Source of the DNA: Cupriavidus sp. BIS7
GTDB taxonomy: Bacteria > Pseudomonadota > Gammaproteobacteria > Burkholderiales > Burkholderiaceae
DNA length: 64,000 bases
NCBI RefSeq assembly: GCF_000292345.1
Contig: NZ_ALOU01000005.1
Location: 85,630-149,629 of the forward strand
Direction: 5' to 3'
A model generated the notes under the pieces. That model was not told the origin of the DNA. It made no database searches and saw only the letters and a program-made list of their open reading frames with translations. Both the position numbers and the translations under genes were made by a program. Below are positions 16,972-26,732 of the stretch, piece after piece (positions within the stretch are counted from its first letter, which is position 1; each line of letters starts with the position of its first letter).

Positions 16972-17298
16972 TCAGGGGGCGGGAGGGTCCACCAGCAACC
17001 TCACACTGTCCTCGGTCGCTTCGACGGGAAACTTGCGCAGGCACAGGCTTGAGCCGGGGTCACAGGGCTTGGACAGGTCGAATTGCAGGCCGTGGGCTGG
17101 GCATTGCAGAACACTTCCCTCCAGCTTGCCGCTTGCCAGCGACGCCCCGCTGTGTGGACAAGAGTTTTCGATGGCGTGAATCGTTCCGTCGATGTTGAAC
17201 AGGACGACGCTCTGGCCGTCGACGAAGACGAGCTTGCGCTGGCCGGGAGAAAGTTCGTCCAACTGGGCGACTGTGATCTGCTTCTGCATGGTGTTCAT
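16972..17298 (-). CDS. Rieske 2Fe-2S ferredoxin-like protein
   Basis: A 108-residue single-domain Rieske protein. Cluster ligands are the CPHSG motif (Cys-x-His) and, 18 residues on, CPAHG (Cys-x2-His). Length and composition match small ferredoxins such as NirD/BphA3-like carriers. It lies 14 bases upstream of the YaiI gene and about 59 bases after the AhpD-like gene. It may carry electrons for the FAD oxidoreductase nearby. ATG at 17298 is used; a GTG at 17316 is in frame but less well placed. Confidence 0.9.
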   Translation of the reverse strand: MNTMQKQITVAQLDELSPGQRKLVFVDGQSVVLFNIDGTIHAIENSCPHSGASLASGKLEGSVLQCPAHGLQFDLSKPCDPGSSLCLRKFPVEATEDSVRLLVDPPAP

Positions 17299-17357
17299 TT
17301 GTGTTGTCTCCCTCACGCCACGGCACGCTCGTTGGTGTCCCCAGTGTCCCCGGCATC

Positions 17358-17690
17358 CTACTGGTCGCGTACACGCTCCAGTTCTTCAAGCAGGAGCGGG
17401 CCGCCAAGACTCATCGTGTGGATGCCCAGCACGCTGACAAGCTGCAGCACCGCGGTAATCTGTTCCGGCGTGGCCCCGAGTTCAAGCGCCTTGCGGATGT
17501 GACGCTGCGTGCCCGACGCATGCAGGTGCGTGCAGGAGGCGTCCACTGCAATGCTGATGAACTCGATGACCTTTGGATCCAGCACGCCGGATTGTATCGG
17601 ATGCATGCCCATCGCCACGAATCGTTCCGTCCAGACTGGATCGAGTGTCGTTGCTGCGCACGACAACGCAGGCGCAACCTTTCGGCGCAA
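17358..17690 (-). CDS. Carboxymuconolactone decarboxylase/AhpD-like protein with incomplete CxxC
   Basis: A protein of up to 110 residues of the AhpD-like alpha-helical family. The core runs VIEFISIAVDASCTHLH, then RHIRKALELGATPEQI. In peroxidase-active members a CxxC pair sits at this point; here the first Cys is kept and the second position is Leu, so alkylhydroperoxidase chemistry is unlikely. The start is uncertain: TTG at 17690, two bases after the FAD oxidase stop, suggests translational coupling, but no good ribosome site is seen. Confidence 0.75.
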   Translation of the reverse strand: MRRKVAPALSCAATTLDPVWTERFVAMGMHPIQSGVLDPKVIEFISIAVDASCTHLHASGTQRHIRKALELGATPEQITAVLQLVSVLGIHTMSLGGPLLLEELERVRDQ

Positions 17691-17692
17691 CG

Positions 17693-19078
17693 TCAGGCGG
17701 GCCTGATGTTCTGATTGACGCGGAACAGGTTTGCCGGGTCGTACTTGCGCTTGATCTCCGCCAGTCGCGGATAGTTGTCGCGATAGGCGGCCTTCACGTT
17801 GTCATTGCCTTCATCCATCATCATGTTGATGTAGCCGCCGCCCGCTGAATGCGGGTGCAATGCCAGCCAGTAGTCCTTGGCCCACTGCACAATGCGGTCG
17901 TTGTTGGCCGGGTCGGGATCGACGCCGACAATCACGCTTGCGAAGTTCGCATCGCGGTAGCTGAACGCGGTGTCACCGGGGCCCGCGCGATGCGCCGCGC
18001 CGTTGATCGGATACAGGTGCATAGTCGAGTGCATCGATGGCAACTGGTGCGCGTACTTGAGGTGCAGGTCGATTGCCTTGTCGCTCAGATCGCTCACGAA
18101 GTCGGCTTTCCAGTACCACTGCAGGCCAGGTGGATACAGTCCGTCAAACATGCTCTGCAAGACCGGCCACGGGATCGGGCCCGCAAAGTCCACCGCAGGC
18201 GGCATGGCATCACGAATCGGCCTGAAGCGATCTTCTGCCTGATCGAGCGGGCCGGTGTAGCACCACACCACGGCGCACATCTTCTGCAGGTGAACGGCCT
18301 CGGGGAACGGTGGCCCGGGCGGCACCGTAACAAAGCCGAACCAGCCATTGATGTCCTCCGGGGCAGTCAGGATGAACTCGCGCCACCATTTCATCAGCTC
18401 GCGCGCCTGGTCCATCGGCCACAGCATCGGGCCGCCATAGACTGTGGCGACGGGATGGGCCTTGAACTCGAACGACGTGACCACCCCGAAGTTGCCGCCA
18501 CCGCCGCGCAGTGCCCAGAACAGGTCCGCGTTCTCGCTGCTGCTTGCATTGACCACGCGCCCGTCGGCCAGTACGACCTCGGCACTGAGCAGGTTGTCGA
18601 TCGTCAGGCCGAAGGTGCGGCTGAGGTAGCCAATGCCCCCGCCAAGCGTCAGGCCGCCCACGCCCGTGGTAGAGAGGAACCCGCTGGGCGTCGCCAGCCC
18701 ATAGGCGCTGGCGGCGTGATCGACATCGCCCCAGGTACAGCCGCCACCGACCCGAAGCGTGTTGCGCGCTGGATCGACAAACACGCCTTTCATCGGAGAC
18801 AGGTCGATCACCAGTCCGCCATCACACGTGCCGAGGCCAGCGCCATTGTGCGCACCGCCACGTACGGCCAGCAGCATTCCGCCGTCTCGTGCGGCGTTGA
18901 CCGCCGCAATGACATCGGCAACATCCGTGCAGCGCGCAATCAGTGCCGGGTGCTTGTCGATCATGCCGTTGTACACAGCACGTGCCTGGTCATAGGTCGC
19001 ATCGCCGGGCTGAATCAGTTGCCCACGAAATTGCGGTTTGAGCGCAGTTGCGACGGATTCCCTCAGAGAGTCTTCCAT
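17693..19078 (-). CDS. FAD-linked oxidase, berberine bridge/6-hydroxynicotine oxidase type
   Basis: A 461-residue flavoprotein of the VAO/BBE family. His77 in RGGAHNG is the expected 8-alpha-histidyl FAD attachment site; TTGVGGLTLGGGIGYLSR is the FAD pyrophosphate loop and the C-terminal BBE motif includes YDPANLFRVNQNI. The second (cysteinyl) attachment found in bicovalent members is not evident. It oxidises an alcohol or amine with O2 or another acceptor. The ATG at 19078 follows a strong AGGAGG five bases away. It heads a short operon with the AhpD-like and Rieske genes, 110 bases after the large regulator. Confidence 0.92.
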   Translation of the reverse strand: MEDSLRESVATALKPQFRGQLIQPGDATYDQARAVYNGMIDKHPALIARCTDVADVIAAVNAARDGGMLLAVRGGAHNGAGLGTCDGGLVIDLSPMKGVFVDPARNTLRVGGGCTWGDVDHAASAYGLATPSGFLSTTGVGGLTLGGGIGYLSRTFGLTIDNLLSAEVVLADGRVVNASSSENADLFWALRGGGGNFGVVTSFEFKAHPVATVYGGPMLWPMDQARELMKWWREFILTAPEDINGWFGFVTVPPGPPFPEAVHLQKMCAVVWCYTGPLDQAEDRFRPIRDAMPPAVDFAGPIPWPVLQSMFDGLYPPGLQWYWKADFVSDLSDKAIDLHLKYAHQLPSMHSTMHLYPINGAAHRAGPGDTAFSYRDANFASVIVGVDPDPANNDRIVQWAKDYWLALHPHSAGGGYINMMMDEGNDNVKAAYRDNYPRLAEIKRKYDPANLFRVNQNIRPA

Positions 19079-19188
19079 GGTTGCCTCCTGCCGGTTGCCA
19101 TGCAGGAGTTGTATCAACCACGGTGTTTGGAAAGCGTTAGGCGAGCCGTTATTTGCCCCAGTTTCCGGCTCGGCTGGCCCCCGGCGGA

Positions 19189-22100
19189 TCAATCATGACG
19201 ACGCGCCAATAACGCACGCGCCTGGACGATATCGGGCTGCTCGAAGCCTTCGGTAAACCTGCCGAGTGCCGACTCGATCACCGTGCGAGCGCTGATGCCA
19301 CCCTGCGGATCGCGCAACTTCGCCAGCGACATGGCGGCGCGTAGTTCGAAAGGGTGAGCCCGTTGGGCCGTGGCGGTCTCGATCGCCTTGATCAACGACG
19401 ATTCGGCTTCGGCAAGGTTGGCGCTGCCATGCAGAAGAAGCTCGCCGCGCAGGCGATACAGTTCCGCGTCTACCCAGTGCTCGCCGGTGTGCTCCGCATG
19501 GTCGAGCGCCTGATCCAGCGCGGCAAACGCGGCCTCGGTCTCGCCCACGTCACCCAGACACTCCGCCAGCAGGCCGAGATACAGCGGCAGCCGCACGCGT
19601 GCGCCGGTTTCACGAAAGCCTTCGATCGCTGCCTGCACTTCCGCCGCGGCACCGGCGCCTGGCACCTGCTTCGCTTTTGCCCAGGCAAGCAGCACGTTCG
19701 CCCAGGCGAGGTAGTAACCGACGTGGTATTGATCGGCGATCTCGTGCGCCTGTTGCGCATAGTGAAGCGTGAGACCGTGCTCCCTTCGCAGGGCATGCTG
19801 CGTTGCAAGATAGGCCAACGCCAGCGCCTGGGAAAACGGGTGTGCCAGCCGGTTTGCCACCTCCAGCGCTTCGCGCCCACGCTGCAAGGCCTGATCTGCG
19901 AGTCCTGTGAGCCAGAGTGCATGCGCGGACCACGCGGCTGCCAGTACGCCGAAGTTGCCGCCCATCAACGACACATGCTCGGCGTGCTGGGTTTCGTCAT
20001 ACGCGCCCGCCGCGCGTTGATACGCCGGCTCCACCGCTTCCCAGTCCCCTTGCTGGATCAGCGTCCCCATCACATTGGTCCACGCCATTGCCACGTAGGT
20101 ACCCATCTCCTGCGTGCCGAATCCCGCGATGAGTTCCTCGCTCAGGCTCCTCGCCTGGGCAAACTCCGCCCTGACTACGCGAAGGAAGGCAAGGTTGAGC
20201 TGGGCACGTACCTGTTGACCGATGTCGCCGACTTGCCTGCTGAGCTCCACCGCTCGCCGCAGCGGCGTTTCAAGCTCCGGCGCGGCCCAGCCACGGGAAA
20301 TGCGAATCGGCGGGGCAAGGTCGAGTTGCAATGCCAACGACTGCCGGTCCCGCTCCTGCGGGTCAACGATCCGATCGGCTTGCGCCAGCCCGCGCTGCAA
20401 CAGCGCAATGGCATCGTCATAGGCGTACACACTCTGCGCTACGCTGGCTGCGCGTCGATAGTAAGCGGCCGATTCCGTTGCCAGGCCCGCCTGCTCGAAG
20501 TGCGCGGCAATCTGCGCGCTTGCAGCGTCAGGATCATCGCCCGGCGCCTGCACTAGCGCGCGTGCCACGCGTTGATGCAGGCGCCGGCGTTGCAACGGGC
20601 TTACCTCCGCGTATGCCACGTCCCTGATCTTGTCGTGGCTGAAGTCGAAGACCATGCCCCCGCTGTCTGGCTGGCGCACAATGCGGCGTTGCCACAGTTC
20701 GTCCAGCGCGTCTGCGACGGCGTCCTCGCCCAAATCGCTGGCCTGGGCCAACACATTGGCGGTGAACGCTCTTCCAATAATCGCCGCCACGCCGACGATA
20801 TGCCGGGCGGTGGGTGACAGTTGCGCCAGCCGGCTCGAGATAACCGTGTAAACCTTGGGCGGCAGGTTCGATACCGTTCCTCGCTGCGTGTAGTCTGCCG
20901 GCGCGAGGTCGGATCGGGCGCGCATCATCTCGACCGTGAACAGGGGGTTGCCCTCACTTTCTTCGAATAGCCGGGTTGCCTCGGCATCGGCCAGCGGCCG
21001 ATTGATGATCTGGGCTGCGATCTTCGCAGTTTCGGCGGCATCCAGTGCGCCCAGCAACAACTCCGTGAGCTGGTCGTCGCGCCGCAAGGCATCAAGCAGC
21101 CCGCTCACGTTGTGCGATGGCGTGATGTCTTCATGCCGTGCCGTAGCAACCACGAGGAGCTTTGCATTCACGTCGAAGCGCATCAGAAAGCGCAGCCATT
21201 CAAGCGTCTCCGCGTCGCACCATTGCAGGTCGTCAAGCCACAGCAGCAACGGGCCGTCCTTCGCCAGTACAGCGCGCGCCAGCGCTTCGAAGAACCGCTG
21301 GCGCTGCCAGTATTCGGTGAGCGGGGATGGCGGCGAAAGGCCGGGTTGCTGCGTCAGCAGTTCTGGCAACAGGCGCGCGACTTCGGTCAGCCACAGTTTG
21401 TCGAGTCCGCTTATCGCTTCGCCCAGCGCCGGGCTGCGTAGCCATCCGGTGACCGGCGCAAACGCAAGCTGCCCCTCTGCTGCGTACGCGCGCGAGCGCG
21501 CCGCGGTAAAGCCTTGCCCGGAAAGATGCACGAACAGTTCCTCCGCCAGGCGTGACTTGCCGATGCCGGCTTCGCCGGAGATCAGGGCGAACTGCTTGTC
21601 GCCAAGCAGGCAGCGCTGCCACACTTCGAGAAGCTGCCGCCATTCTTCATGGCGTCCGATCATCGATAGCAAGGGGTCCCGTGGGCGTTGGCGCTGCGAC
21701 GGCGCAGCCTGAACAGCAAGCCGCGCATACGCGTCCCGCAGGGCTTCTCCTGGCACGGCACCGAGTTCCCGCGCGAACGTTTCAACACAGCTGCGATAGG
21801 TGCGCAATGCGGACGCAAGATCGTGATTCAGCGCATGCAGGCGCATTAACGCCATATACGTGGGTTCGCGGAATGGGTCGAGCCGCTGCAACTGCTGCGC
21901 GTGTTTCAACGCCTTTGCGTAGTCACGTCTGTCCTCACTCAACTGGCTGAGTCGCACGAGCGCCGCAATGCACTGATCGCGCAACTGATCGCGCTGCGGG
22001 GCTATCCACTCATCGAAACAACTGGCTAGCAGGTCGCCGCGATACAACTCTGCGGCGTGCGTCAGCAGTTCCTCTTCATTGGCGGCGTCACTGCTCTTTG

Positions 22101-22467
22101 CGGCCCGCCCCGCGGCTGCCAGGGCAGCCTGAAACTGCGCGACATCGAGATCGAACGCCGGATCGGGCAGCCATTGCACCATTTGCCCATCGGCCTGGAC
22201 GAACCGGGCTGCATGCGGCCAGGTTTTGCGCAGATGAAACAGCAGTTGACGCAATGCATTGCGCGCCTGCGCCTGGCTTGAATCCGGCCAGAACAGGAAA
22301 GCGAGTTGCTGGCGCGATTGGGGGGCGTCCCGATGCAGAATCAGGTAAGCAAGCAGTGCCTGCAAGCGGGGGGAACTCGCATCAGGCATGGGCGCGTCAG
22401 CACCGTCGAGATGGAACTCGCCGAACAGGCGGACAGAGCGGCGCGCTTCAGTAGGGTTGCTGGTCAT
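19189..22467 (-). CDS. Large BTAD/AAA-ATPase transcriptional regulator
   Basis: A 1092-residue regulator. Residues 10-105 form a winged-helix DNA-binding module; residues 106-255 form the alpha-helical bacterial transcriptional activation domain (BTAD). A STAND-type ATPase follows, with Walker A GEAGIGKS (298-305), Walker B LLLWLDDLQW and GNPLF. The C-terminal 450 residues are TPR-like repeats (FEQAGLATESAAYYRRA and others). Such proteins act as ATP-dependent, ligand-sensing activators. The gene sits directly upstream of and parallel to the FAD oxidase/AhpD/Rieske genes, which are the most likely targets. Confidence 0.9.
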   Translation of the reverse strand: MTSNPTEARRSVRLFGEFHLDGADAPMPDASSPRLQALLAYLILHRDAPQSRQQLAFLFWPDSSQAQARNALRQLLFHLRKTWPHAARFVQADGQMVQWLPDPAFDLDVAQFQAALAAAGRAAKSSDAANEEELLTHAAELYRGDLLASCFDEWIAPQRDQLRDQCIAALVRLSQLSEDRRDYAKALKHAQQLQRLDPFREPTYMALMRLHALNHDLASALRTYRSCVETFARELGAVPGEALRDAYARLAVQAAPSQRQRPRDPLLSMIGRHEEWRQLLEVWQRCLLGDKQFALISGEAGIGKSRLAEELFVHLSGQGFTAARSRAYAAEGQLAFAPVTGWLRSPALGEAISGLDKLWLTEVARLLPELLTQQPGLSPPSPLTEYWQRQRFFEALARAVLAKDGPLLLWLDDLQWCDAETLEWLRFLMRFDVNAKLLVVATARHEDITPSHNVSGLLDALRRDDQLTELLLGALDAAETAKIAAQIINRPLADAEATRLFEESEGNPLFTVEMMRARSDLAPADYTQRGTVSNLPPKVYTVISSRLAQLSPTARHIVGVAAIIGRAFTANVLAQASDLGEDAVADALDELWQRRIVRQPDSGGMVFDFSHDKIRDVAYAEVSPLQRRRLHQRVARALVQAPGDDPDAASAQIAAHFEQAGLATESAAYYRRAASVAQSVYAYDDAIALLQRGLAQADRIVDPQERDRQSLALQLDLAPPIRISRGWAAPELETPLRRAVELSRQVGDIGQQVRAQLNLAFLRVVRAEFAQARSLSEELIAGFGTQEMGTYVAMAWTNVMGTLIQQGDWEAVEPAYQRAAGAYDETQHAEHVSLMGGNFGVLAAAWSAHALWLTGLADQALQRGREALEVANRLAHPFSQALALAYLATQHALRREHGLTLHYAQQAHEIADQYHVGYYLAWANVLLAWAKAKQVPGAGAAAEVQAAIEGFRETGARVRLPLYLGLLAECLGDVGETEAAFAALDQALDHAEHTGEHWVDAELYRLRGELLLHGSANLAEAESSLIKAIETATAQRAHPFELRAAMSLAKLRDPQGGISARTVIESALGRFTEGFEQPDIVQARALLARRHD

Positions 22468-22763
22468 AGCTGATCTAGCCTGCCTTCACTACGGCGATGA
22501 AGCTGACCATGCCTTCAAGCTTGACCATTGCTCGGATACGGATGGGGAATCGGCGCCGATCTTTAGTCTAGTGCCAGCATCGCCCGCGACCGATACATCC
22601 ATCGGGCGGTGGAACGACCTGGCCAGCGGCTGCGCACCCCCTTTTCACTGCAACGTGCGAACGTTGCTTCACATGGCAAGGGACGTGTGCGGGATGAGGC
22701 GCGCCGCCCGCGCAGCCTCGCGATGATGGCATCGAGACTGGATGGGGCGCGCGCACGCGCCCC
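22468..22763. other. Intergenic region upstream of the BTAD regulator
   Basis: These 296 bases hold no supportable gene. At 22744-22763 there is a perfect 8-bp hairpin (GGGGCGCG/CGCGCCCC, loop CGCA) directly after the stop of the acyl-CoA synthetase gene; it lacks a T-run, so it is at most a weak 3' end structure. The rest presumably includes the regulator's promoter, which I cannot locate. Confidence 0.4.
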
Positions 22764-24668
22764 TCAGAACCAGACGATTTCGTGCCGCGTTGTCAGCGGG
22801 TCAAGCCTGGAATCGATCTGCCTGGCTACAGACTCGCGTGCGCCGATGTCGACGCCGCCGACGCGCACGGTAACCAGGCTGCCATGTTCGGCGTGCGGGC
22901 CGACGTCGACGACAATCTCGGCCGGGGGCGGCGCAAGCTCGGCAAGCATGCGGGTCACCGCGCGCTTCGTTGCCTCGAACCGCAGCGCTGGTTTGAACAC
23001 TTTTCCCACAGCGGTGAGCGGAATCGCGTCGATGAAATAGACGTGCACGGGCACAGCGGCACGTTCAGGCGTGCGTTCTCTCAAAAAGGCGATCAGCTCG
23101 GCAGCGTCGACCGCAGTGCCGGGTCGCAGCTGCACGAAAGCCACCGGCAGTTCGCCCGCGTAGGCGTCTGGCTCGCCCACCACGGCTGCCAGCGCCACGC
23201 CCGGATGCTGAAAGAACACCTCCTCGATCGCCGTCGGGTCGATGTTGTGGCTGCCGCGGATGATCAGGTCCTTGGCGCGCCCGGTGAGCCACAGCGAGCC
23301 GTCATCGTCGATTCGACCGAGGTCGCCGGAATTGACCCAGCCCGGTTCGACGAAGGCATCCCGGTTATGCGCCTCGTTCAGGTAGCCGGAGAACACCCCG
23401 GGCCCGGACATTGCCACAATGCCGATCTCGTTGGGAGCGCAGTCGCCGACTGCGAGGCCATCGCGGTCGAACTTGACGACACGCACCCGGCTGTATGGCA
23501 GGGCATGGCCCGCCGAACCCAACCGAAGTGGCCGGTGCGGGTAGGCTCCGGTCAGCGCGCTGGCGGTCTCGGTCATGCCGTAGACCTCGATCATGGGCAG
23601 GCCGAGCAGCTGCGCGTAGGCCTGGCTCACCGCTACCGGGACGGCCGAACCGCCGCCGGCGGCGTAGCGCAGGCTGCTGATGTCGGCACCGTTGACGGGC
23701 ACCTGGATCGCCGCTGCCAGAACCGTGGGCACTGCGGCCAACGTGGTGGGCTTGTAGCGCTCTACCAGGCGCCAGACGTTAGGGATGGCCTCAGGCTCGC
23801 GCCAGCCGGCCGGCCCCAGCACCACCAGCGCGCTACCGCCCGCCAGCGTGGCCAACGCTTGCGTCAACGCGCCGCCAACATGGAACAACGGCAGTCCGTA
23901 CAACAAGGGGCTGCCCCCGTGCGGCAGCATCAGCCCCAATGCCCAGGCCTGGTACACCTGATTGCCGTGCGTATGGCGCACCAGCTTGGGTGTGCCGGTG
24001 GTGCCGCCGGTGTGGAAGTATCCCGCGGTGTCGTCGTGCCGGATGCAACGACCACTGGTCAGGCGGTCAGCGGGGCAACCCGCGAGCATCGCATCGAAGT
24101 CGTGCATTCCCGGTGCGTCAACACCAGCGCCGTGAACAACCAGGATCGCTGTCAGTTCAGGCAGCCGGTCCTTGATCTGCAGCACCTTGGCGTAGATGTC
24201 CGACCCGGGAACCGGCCCGAGCGTGACGAGCACCCTGGTTCGCGCTGCGCGCAGAATCTCGGCCAGCTGCTCGGCCGATAACATCGGATTCACCGGATTG
24301 GCGATGCCCGCAGCCTGAGCACCGAATAACGCGCAGAACGCCTGTGGAAGCAGCGGCATCAGCACGCTCACGACATCCTCGGGCCCGACACCAAGCTGGT
24401 GGAACAGGTTGGCCGCCTGCGTGACGCGGGCGAAGAACTGGCTGTGCGAGATGGTGAGGGGCGTCTCCTCGGGGTCGGCCTTCGACAGGAAGTGAATGGC
24501 CGCTGCGTCCGGGTTCGCGGTCGCGCCCAGCCGCAGCGCCTCGTAGGTGCTCTGCGCCCGGATACGTTGGGCGTACGGCGTGGCCTCAAAAGCCGCCAGC
24601 TCGGCCCCGGATTGCAACGTGGGCAGCTCTGAACCGATTACTGCATCAAGCAAGTGGGCTCGCGTCAT
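22764..24668 (-). CDS. Acyl-CoA synthetase (AMP-forming)
   Basis: A 634-residue ANL-superfamily ligase that would activate a carboxylic acid to its CoA ester through an acyl-adenylate. The ATP loop YFHTGGTTGTPK is at about 217-228, the YGMTE motif binds adenine, and NSGDLGRID plus GRAKDLIIRG mark the hinge. The C-terminus ends with a short extra segment containing APPPAEIVVDVGP. ATG at 24668, with AAGGA nine bases upstream, excludes 24 poorly matching residues. It stands alone between a regulator and a TPR protein, so the substrate is not indicated. Confidence 0.92.
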   Translation of the reverse strand: MTRAHLLDAVIGSELPTLQSGAELAAFEATPYAQRIRAQSTYEALRLGATANPDAAAIHFLSKADPEETPLTISHSQFFARVTQAANLFHQLGVGPEDVVSVLMPLLPQAFCALFGAQAAGIANPVNPMLSAEQLAEILRAARTRVLVTLGPVPGSDIYAKVLQIKDRLPELTAILVVHGAGVDAPGMHDFDAMLAGCPADRLTSGRCIRHDDTAGYFHTGGTTGTPKLVRHTHGNQVYQAWALGLMLPHGGSPLLYGLPLFHVGGALTQALATLAGGSALVVLGPAGWREPEAIPNVWRLVERYKPTTLAAVPTVLAAAIQVPVNGADISSLRYAAGGGSAVPVAVSQAYAQLLGLPMIEVYGMTETASALTGAYPHRPLRLGSAGHALPYSRVRVVKFDRDGLAVGDCAPNEIGIVAMSGPGVFSGYLNEAHNRDAFVEPGWVNSGDLGRIDDDGSLWLTGRAKDLIIRGSHNIDPTAIEEVFFQHPGVALAAVVGEPDAYAGELPVAFVQLRPGTAVDAAELIAFLRERTPERAAVPVHVYFIDAIPLTAVGKVFKPALRFEATKRAVTRMLAELAPPPAEIVVDVGPHAEHGSLVTVRVGGVDIGARESVARQIDSRLDPLTTRHEIVWF

Positions 24669-24856
24669 CGGAGAGGGTCCTTCCCGGGTCGATCGCAAAA
24701 GCAGCGGCCAGCGTTGAATGGCAAATGGGCTCCCAACCATCCCACTTAGTGGGATTCTGGAAATCTAGGTGATCCGGAAGGAATAGCAAGTGTGCCGTTT
24801 GCGCAATGAATAGGCGCGACCATTTTCACAGGCCGCGGGCGATTGACTGCTTCGAC

Positions 24857-26062
24857 CTAGGCCGCGAGCTCAACGGCTCTCGTTTCAAGCAGATCGATTA
24901 GTACCCGTTCAACACGACTTCCACCGACGCCAACGCGTTGGTCTGCAGGTATCAGCTTCAATGTATTGGCTGCCTCCGTGTACTGCCCTCTCGCATACTG
25001 ACTGACAGCATCAACCAGCCTGAGCGAGAGCCGCGTCTGATCGCTGGGTTCCCTGGCCGTGATAGCCGCCCTGCTTTGTTCAAGCGCAGCAATATCGCCC
25101 GCCGATGCCTGAATTCCAGCAAGATGCAGTGCCACAAACGGATGCGACAGCATGGAATTGAAGCGCTCGTACAGGGCCGAAACCGCGGATGAAACCGGAC
25201 GCGTAGCCCCTGTACGCAGGTATTCACGCAACAGAAAGCCGCCGCAATCGGCCAGAGTCAGCACCGGACCACAGCGAGTGGTCTCTGGTGCGCAGTAACG
25301 CTCGTAGCGCTGCCATGCCTGCTCGGTCAGCCCCAACTGCCACTCTGCCAGTGCCAGGTGCCACTGCACATGGCCATACATAACGCCGCCTTCCGCTGAC
25401 AGGCGGTGCTCATTCAGCCAGTTGCCGAGCAATTCCATTGACTCTCCAGGTTCACCCTGGTCGTGCAGCACATGCGCATAGCTATGGATAACGTAGAGAG
25501 CCTGTGGGCGCTGCTGCAGTGCTCGCTCGACAAGTGCACGCCCACGGTTCTGATCACCGGCCTCACTGGCTGCGAACCCCAGACGTGCGAGGCAGGCCCA
25601 ATCATCCCGCAAACCGGGATCGACCGATTCCATGATATTCAGGACGCGCTCAAGCTTGCGCGCACCGCCGTAGAAGATCAGGTAACCACAAAGCTGCGAG
25701 ATAACCAGCAGGTCGCCGGGATTGGCAGCGATGTAGGCCTCAGTCGCTGCAAGGTTGGCGTAGGGGTCTTCAAGCAGGCCAAACAGCGCGGAGACATGCG
25801 CACGCTCCCAGGGCTGTGCAGTGCGTGCTGCCAGTAGCGCACGCTCCTTGAAGAAATCTGCGTCCGCCGCCCCGGAGTCTTTGGCAAGCATATGGCGCGC
25901 AGCAAGGGCCAGAGCGAAGTTGCTGTCCAGCGCCAAAGCCTGATCGAGGGCAACCGCTGCGCCCGTCTCAGAACCGAGGATTCGGTCAACAGCAAGTTGA
26001 TACCGTTCTGCCGCTTCGGGATGGTCAATAGAAAGACGTCGACCGGTGCGCGCATCAATCAT
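24857..26062 (-). CDS. TTC38-like tetratricopeptide-repeat protein
   Basis: A 401-residue, almost wholly helical cytoplasmic protein resembling bacterial relatives of tetratricopeptide repeat protein 38. Repeating helix pairs are visible, such as ALDSNFALALAARHML, NRGRALVERALQQRP and GHVQWHLALAEWQLG. No signal peptide or catalytic motif is seen. Family function is not established. The start is ATG at 26062. It is separated by 188 bases from the acyl-CoA synthetase gene, where no gene is visible. Confidence 0.85.
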   Translation of the reverse strand: MIDARTGRRLSIDHPEAAERYQLAVDRILGSETGAAVALDQALALDSNFALALAARHMLAKDSGAADADFFKERALLAARTAQPWERAHVSALFGLLEDPYANLAATEAYIAANPGDLLVISQLCGYLIFYGGARKLERVLNIMESVDPGLRDDWACLARLGFAASEAGDQNRGRALVERALQQRPQALYVIHSYAHVLHDQGEPGESMELLGNWLNEHRLSAEGGVMYGHVQWHLALAEWQLGLTEQAWQRYERYCAPETTRCGPVLTLADCGGFLLREYLRTGATRPVSSAVSALYERFNSMLSHPFVALHLAGIQASAGDIAALEQSRAAITAREPSDQTRLSLRLVDAVSQYARGQYTEAANTLKLIPADQRVGVGGSRVERVLIDLLETRAVELAA

Positions 26063-26732
26063 ATTGGCTCCCTGAGTTGCAAATTGCCGATGCGAAGCGC
26101 TCCGATGCGGTTTCAGTGTAGTTCAGCCGCTGGCCGTCACCGCAGCGCCGCGCTTGTCCCCGCCGCGATCACAGCGGGACTGACGCAGGAGTCGGCGGAA
26201 GCGATCAAGGGTTGGCACAAAGGGGGGCACAGGGCTACCTGTATCGCCGGGATGGCGATCACCAAGGTCATCTGGCGTCACCTTTCCCGAACTGCACGTC
26301 TGCACCGCAAGGCCAAAGGGGGGCCGAGGTCGGTCAACTGTCGCGTTTCGGCAACGCGCAGGCCAACGTCTTCCACGCCCGCGGCGCGCGCCGATTCGGT
26401 CAGCAAATTGCGCAAGGCGTCGGCGGAAATCACCGAGGCCAAGCAAGGCCGACAGGCTGATTCCGGCGCGGCTCAACGGTTTGCGGGGATCGAGCCCGGC
26501 TTGCCGCGCCACATGGACGTCGTTCGTAAGCGCTGCGGCTCGGAGGCGGTGCGCCATCGCGTTTTCCCTGAGTGTCCCAGGATGGCTATCAAGTGTCCCA
26601 ATTTGTACATCGCACCGGCACGCCTGAACTCACACTCGCTTCGTAGATTGAGATGGTTCCCCAGGTTCGCAGCTGACGGCAAACGGGGCGCCGCGGGTTG
26701 AAAACTATAGCGATGAAAGTGGAGGAGTTTTG
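26063..26732. other. Region without intact genes before the second porin
   Basis: Apart from the AraC remnant at 26278-26557 the stretch shows no coding pattern that I can support. Its right part (26580-26732) must carry the porin promoter; AT-rich DNA occurs at 26590-26610 and a strong GGAGGAG ribosome site at 26721-26727. Confidence 0.5.
26278..26557 (-). pseudogene. Decayed AraC-family regulator (N-terminal remnant)
   Basis: On the minus strand from about 26557 one frame encodes ARQAGLDPRKPLSRAGISL, and a second frame continues with ISADALRNLLTESARAAG then VGLRVAETRQLTDLGP before a stop at 26278. These two pieces match successive parts of the N-terminal effector domain of AraC regulators that usually begins near the start of the protein. 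A frameshift lies near 26420, and the rest of the effector domain and the whole HTH region are missing. This is a relic; it explains most of the 670-base stretch at 26063-26732 that otherwise has no intact gene. Confidence 0.6.

Noticed and set aside
17849..19198. A 449-codon plus-strand frame
   Set aside because: Antisense of the FAD oxidase, which has clear BBE-family motifs and a strong AGGAGG site.
22744..22763. Hairpin after the acyl-CoA synthetase as a rho-independent terminator
   Set aside because: The stem is perfect, but no T-run follows on the minus strand, so it was not called as a terminator.
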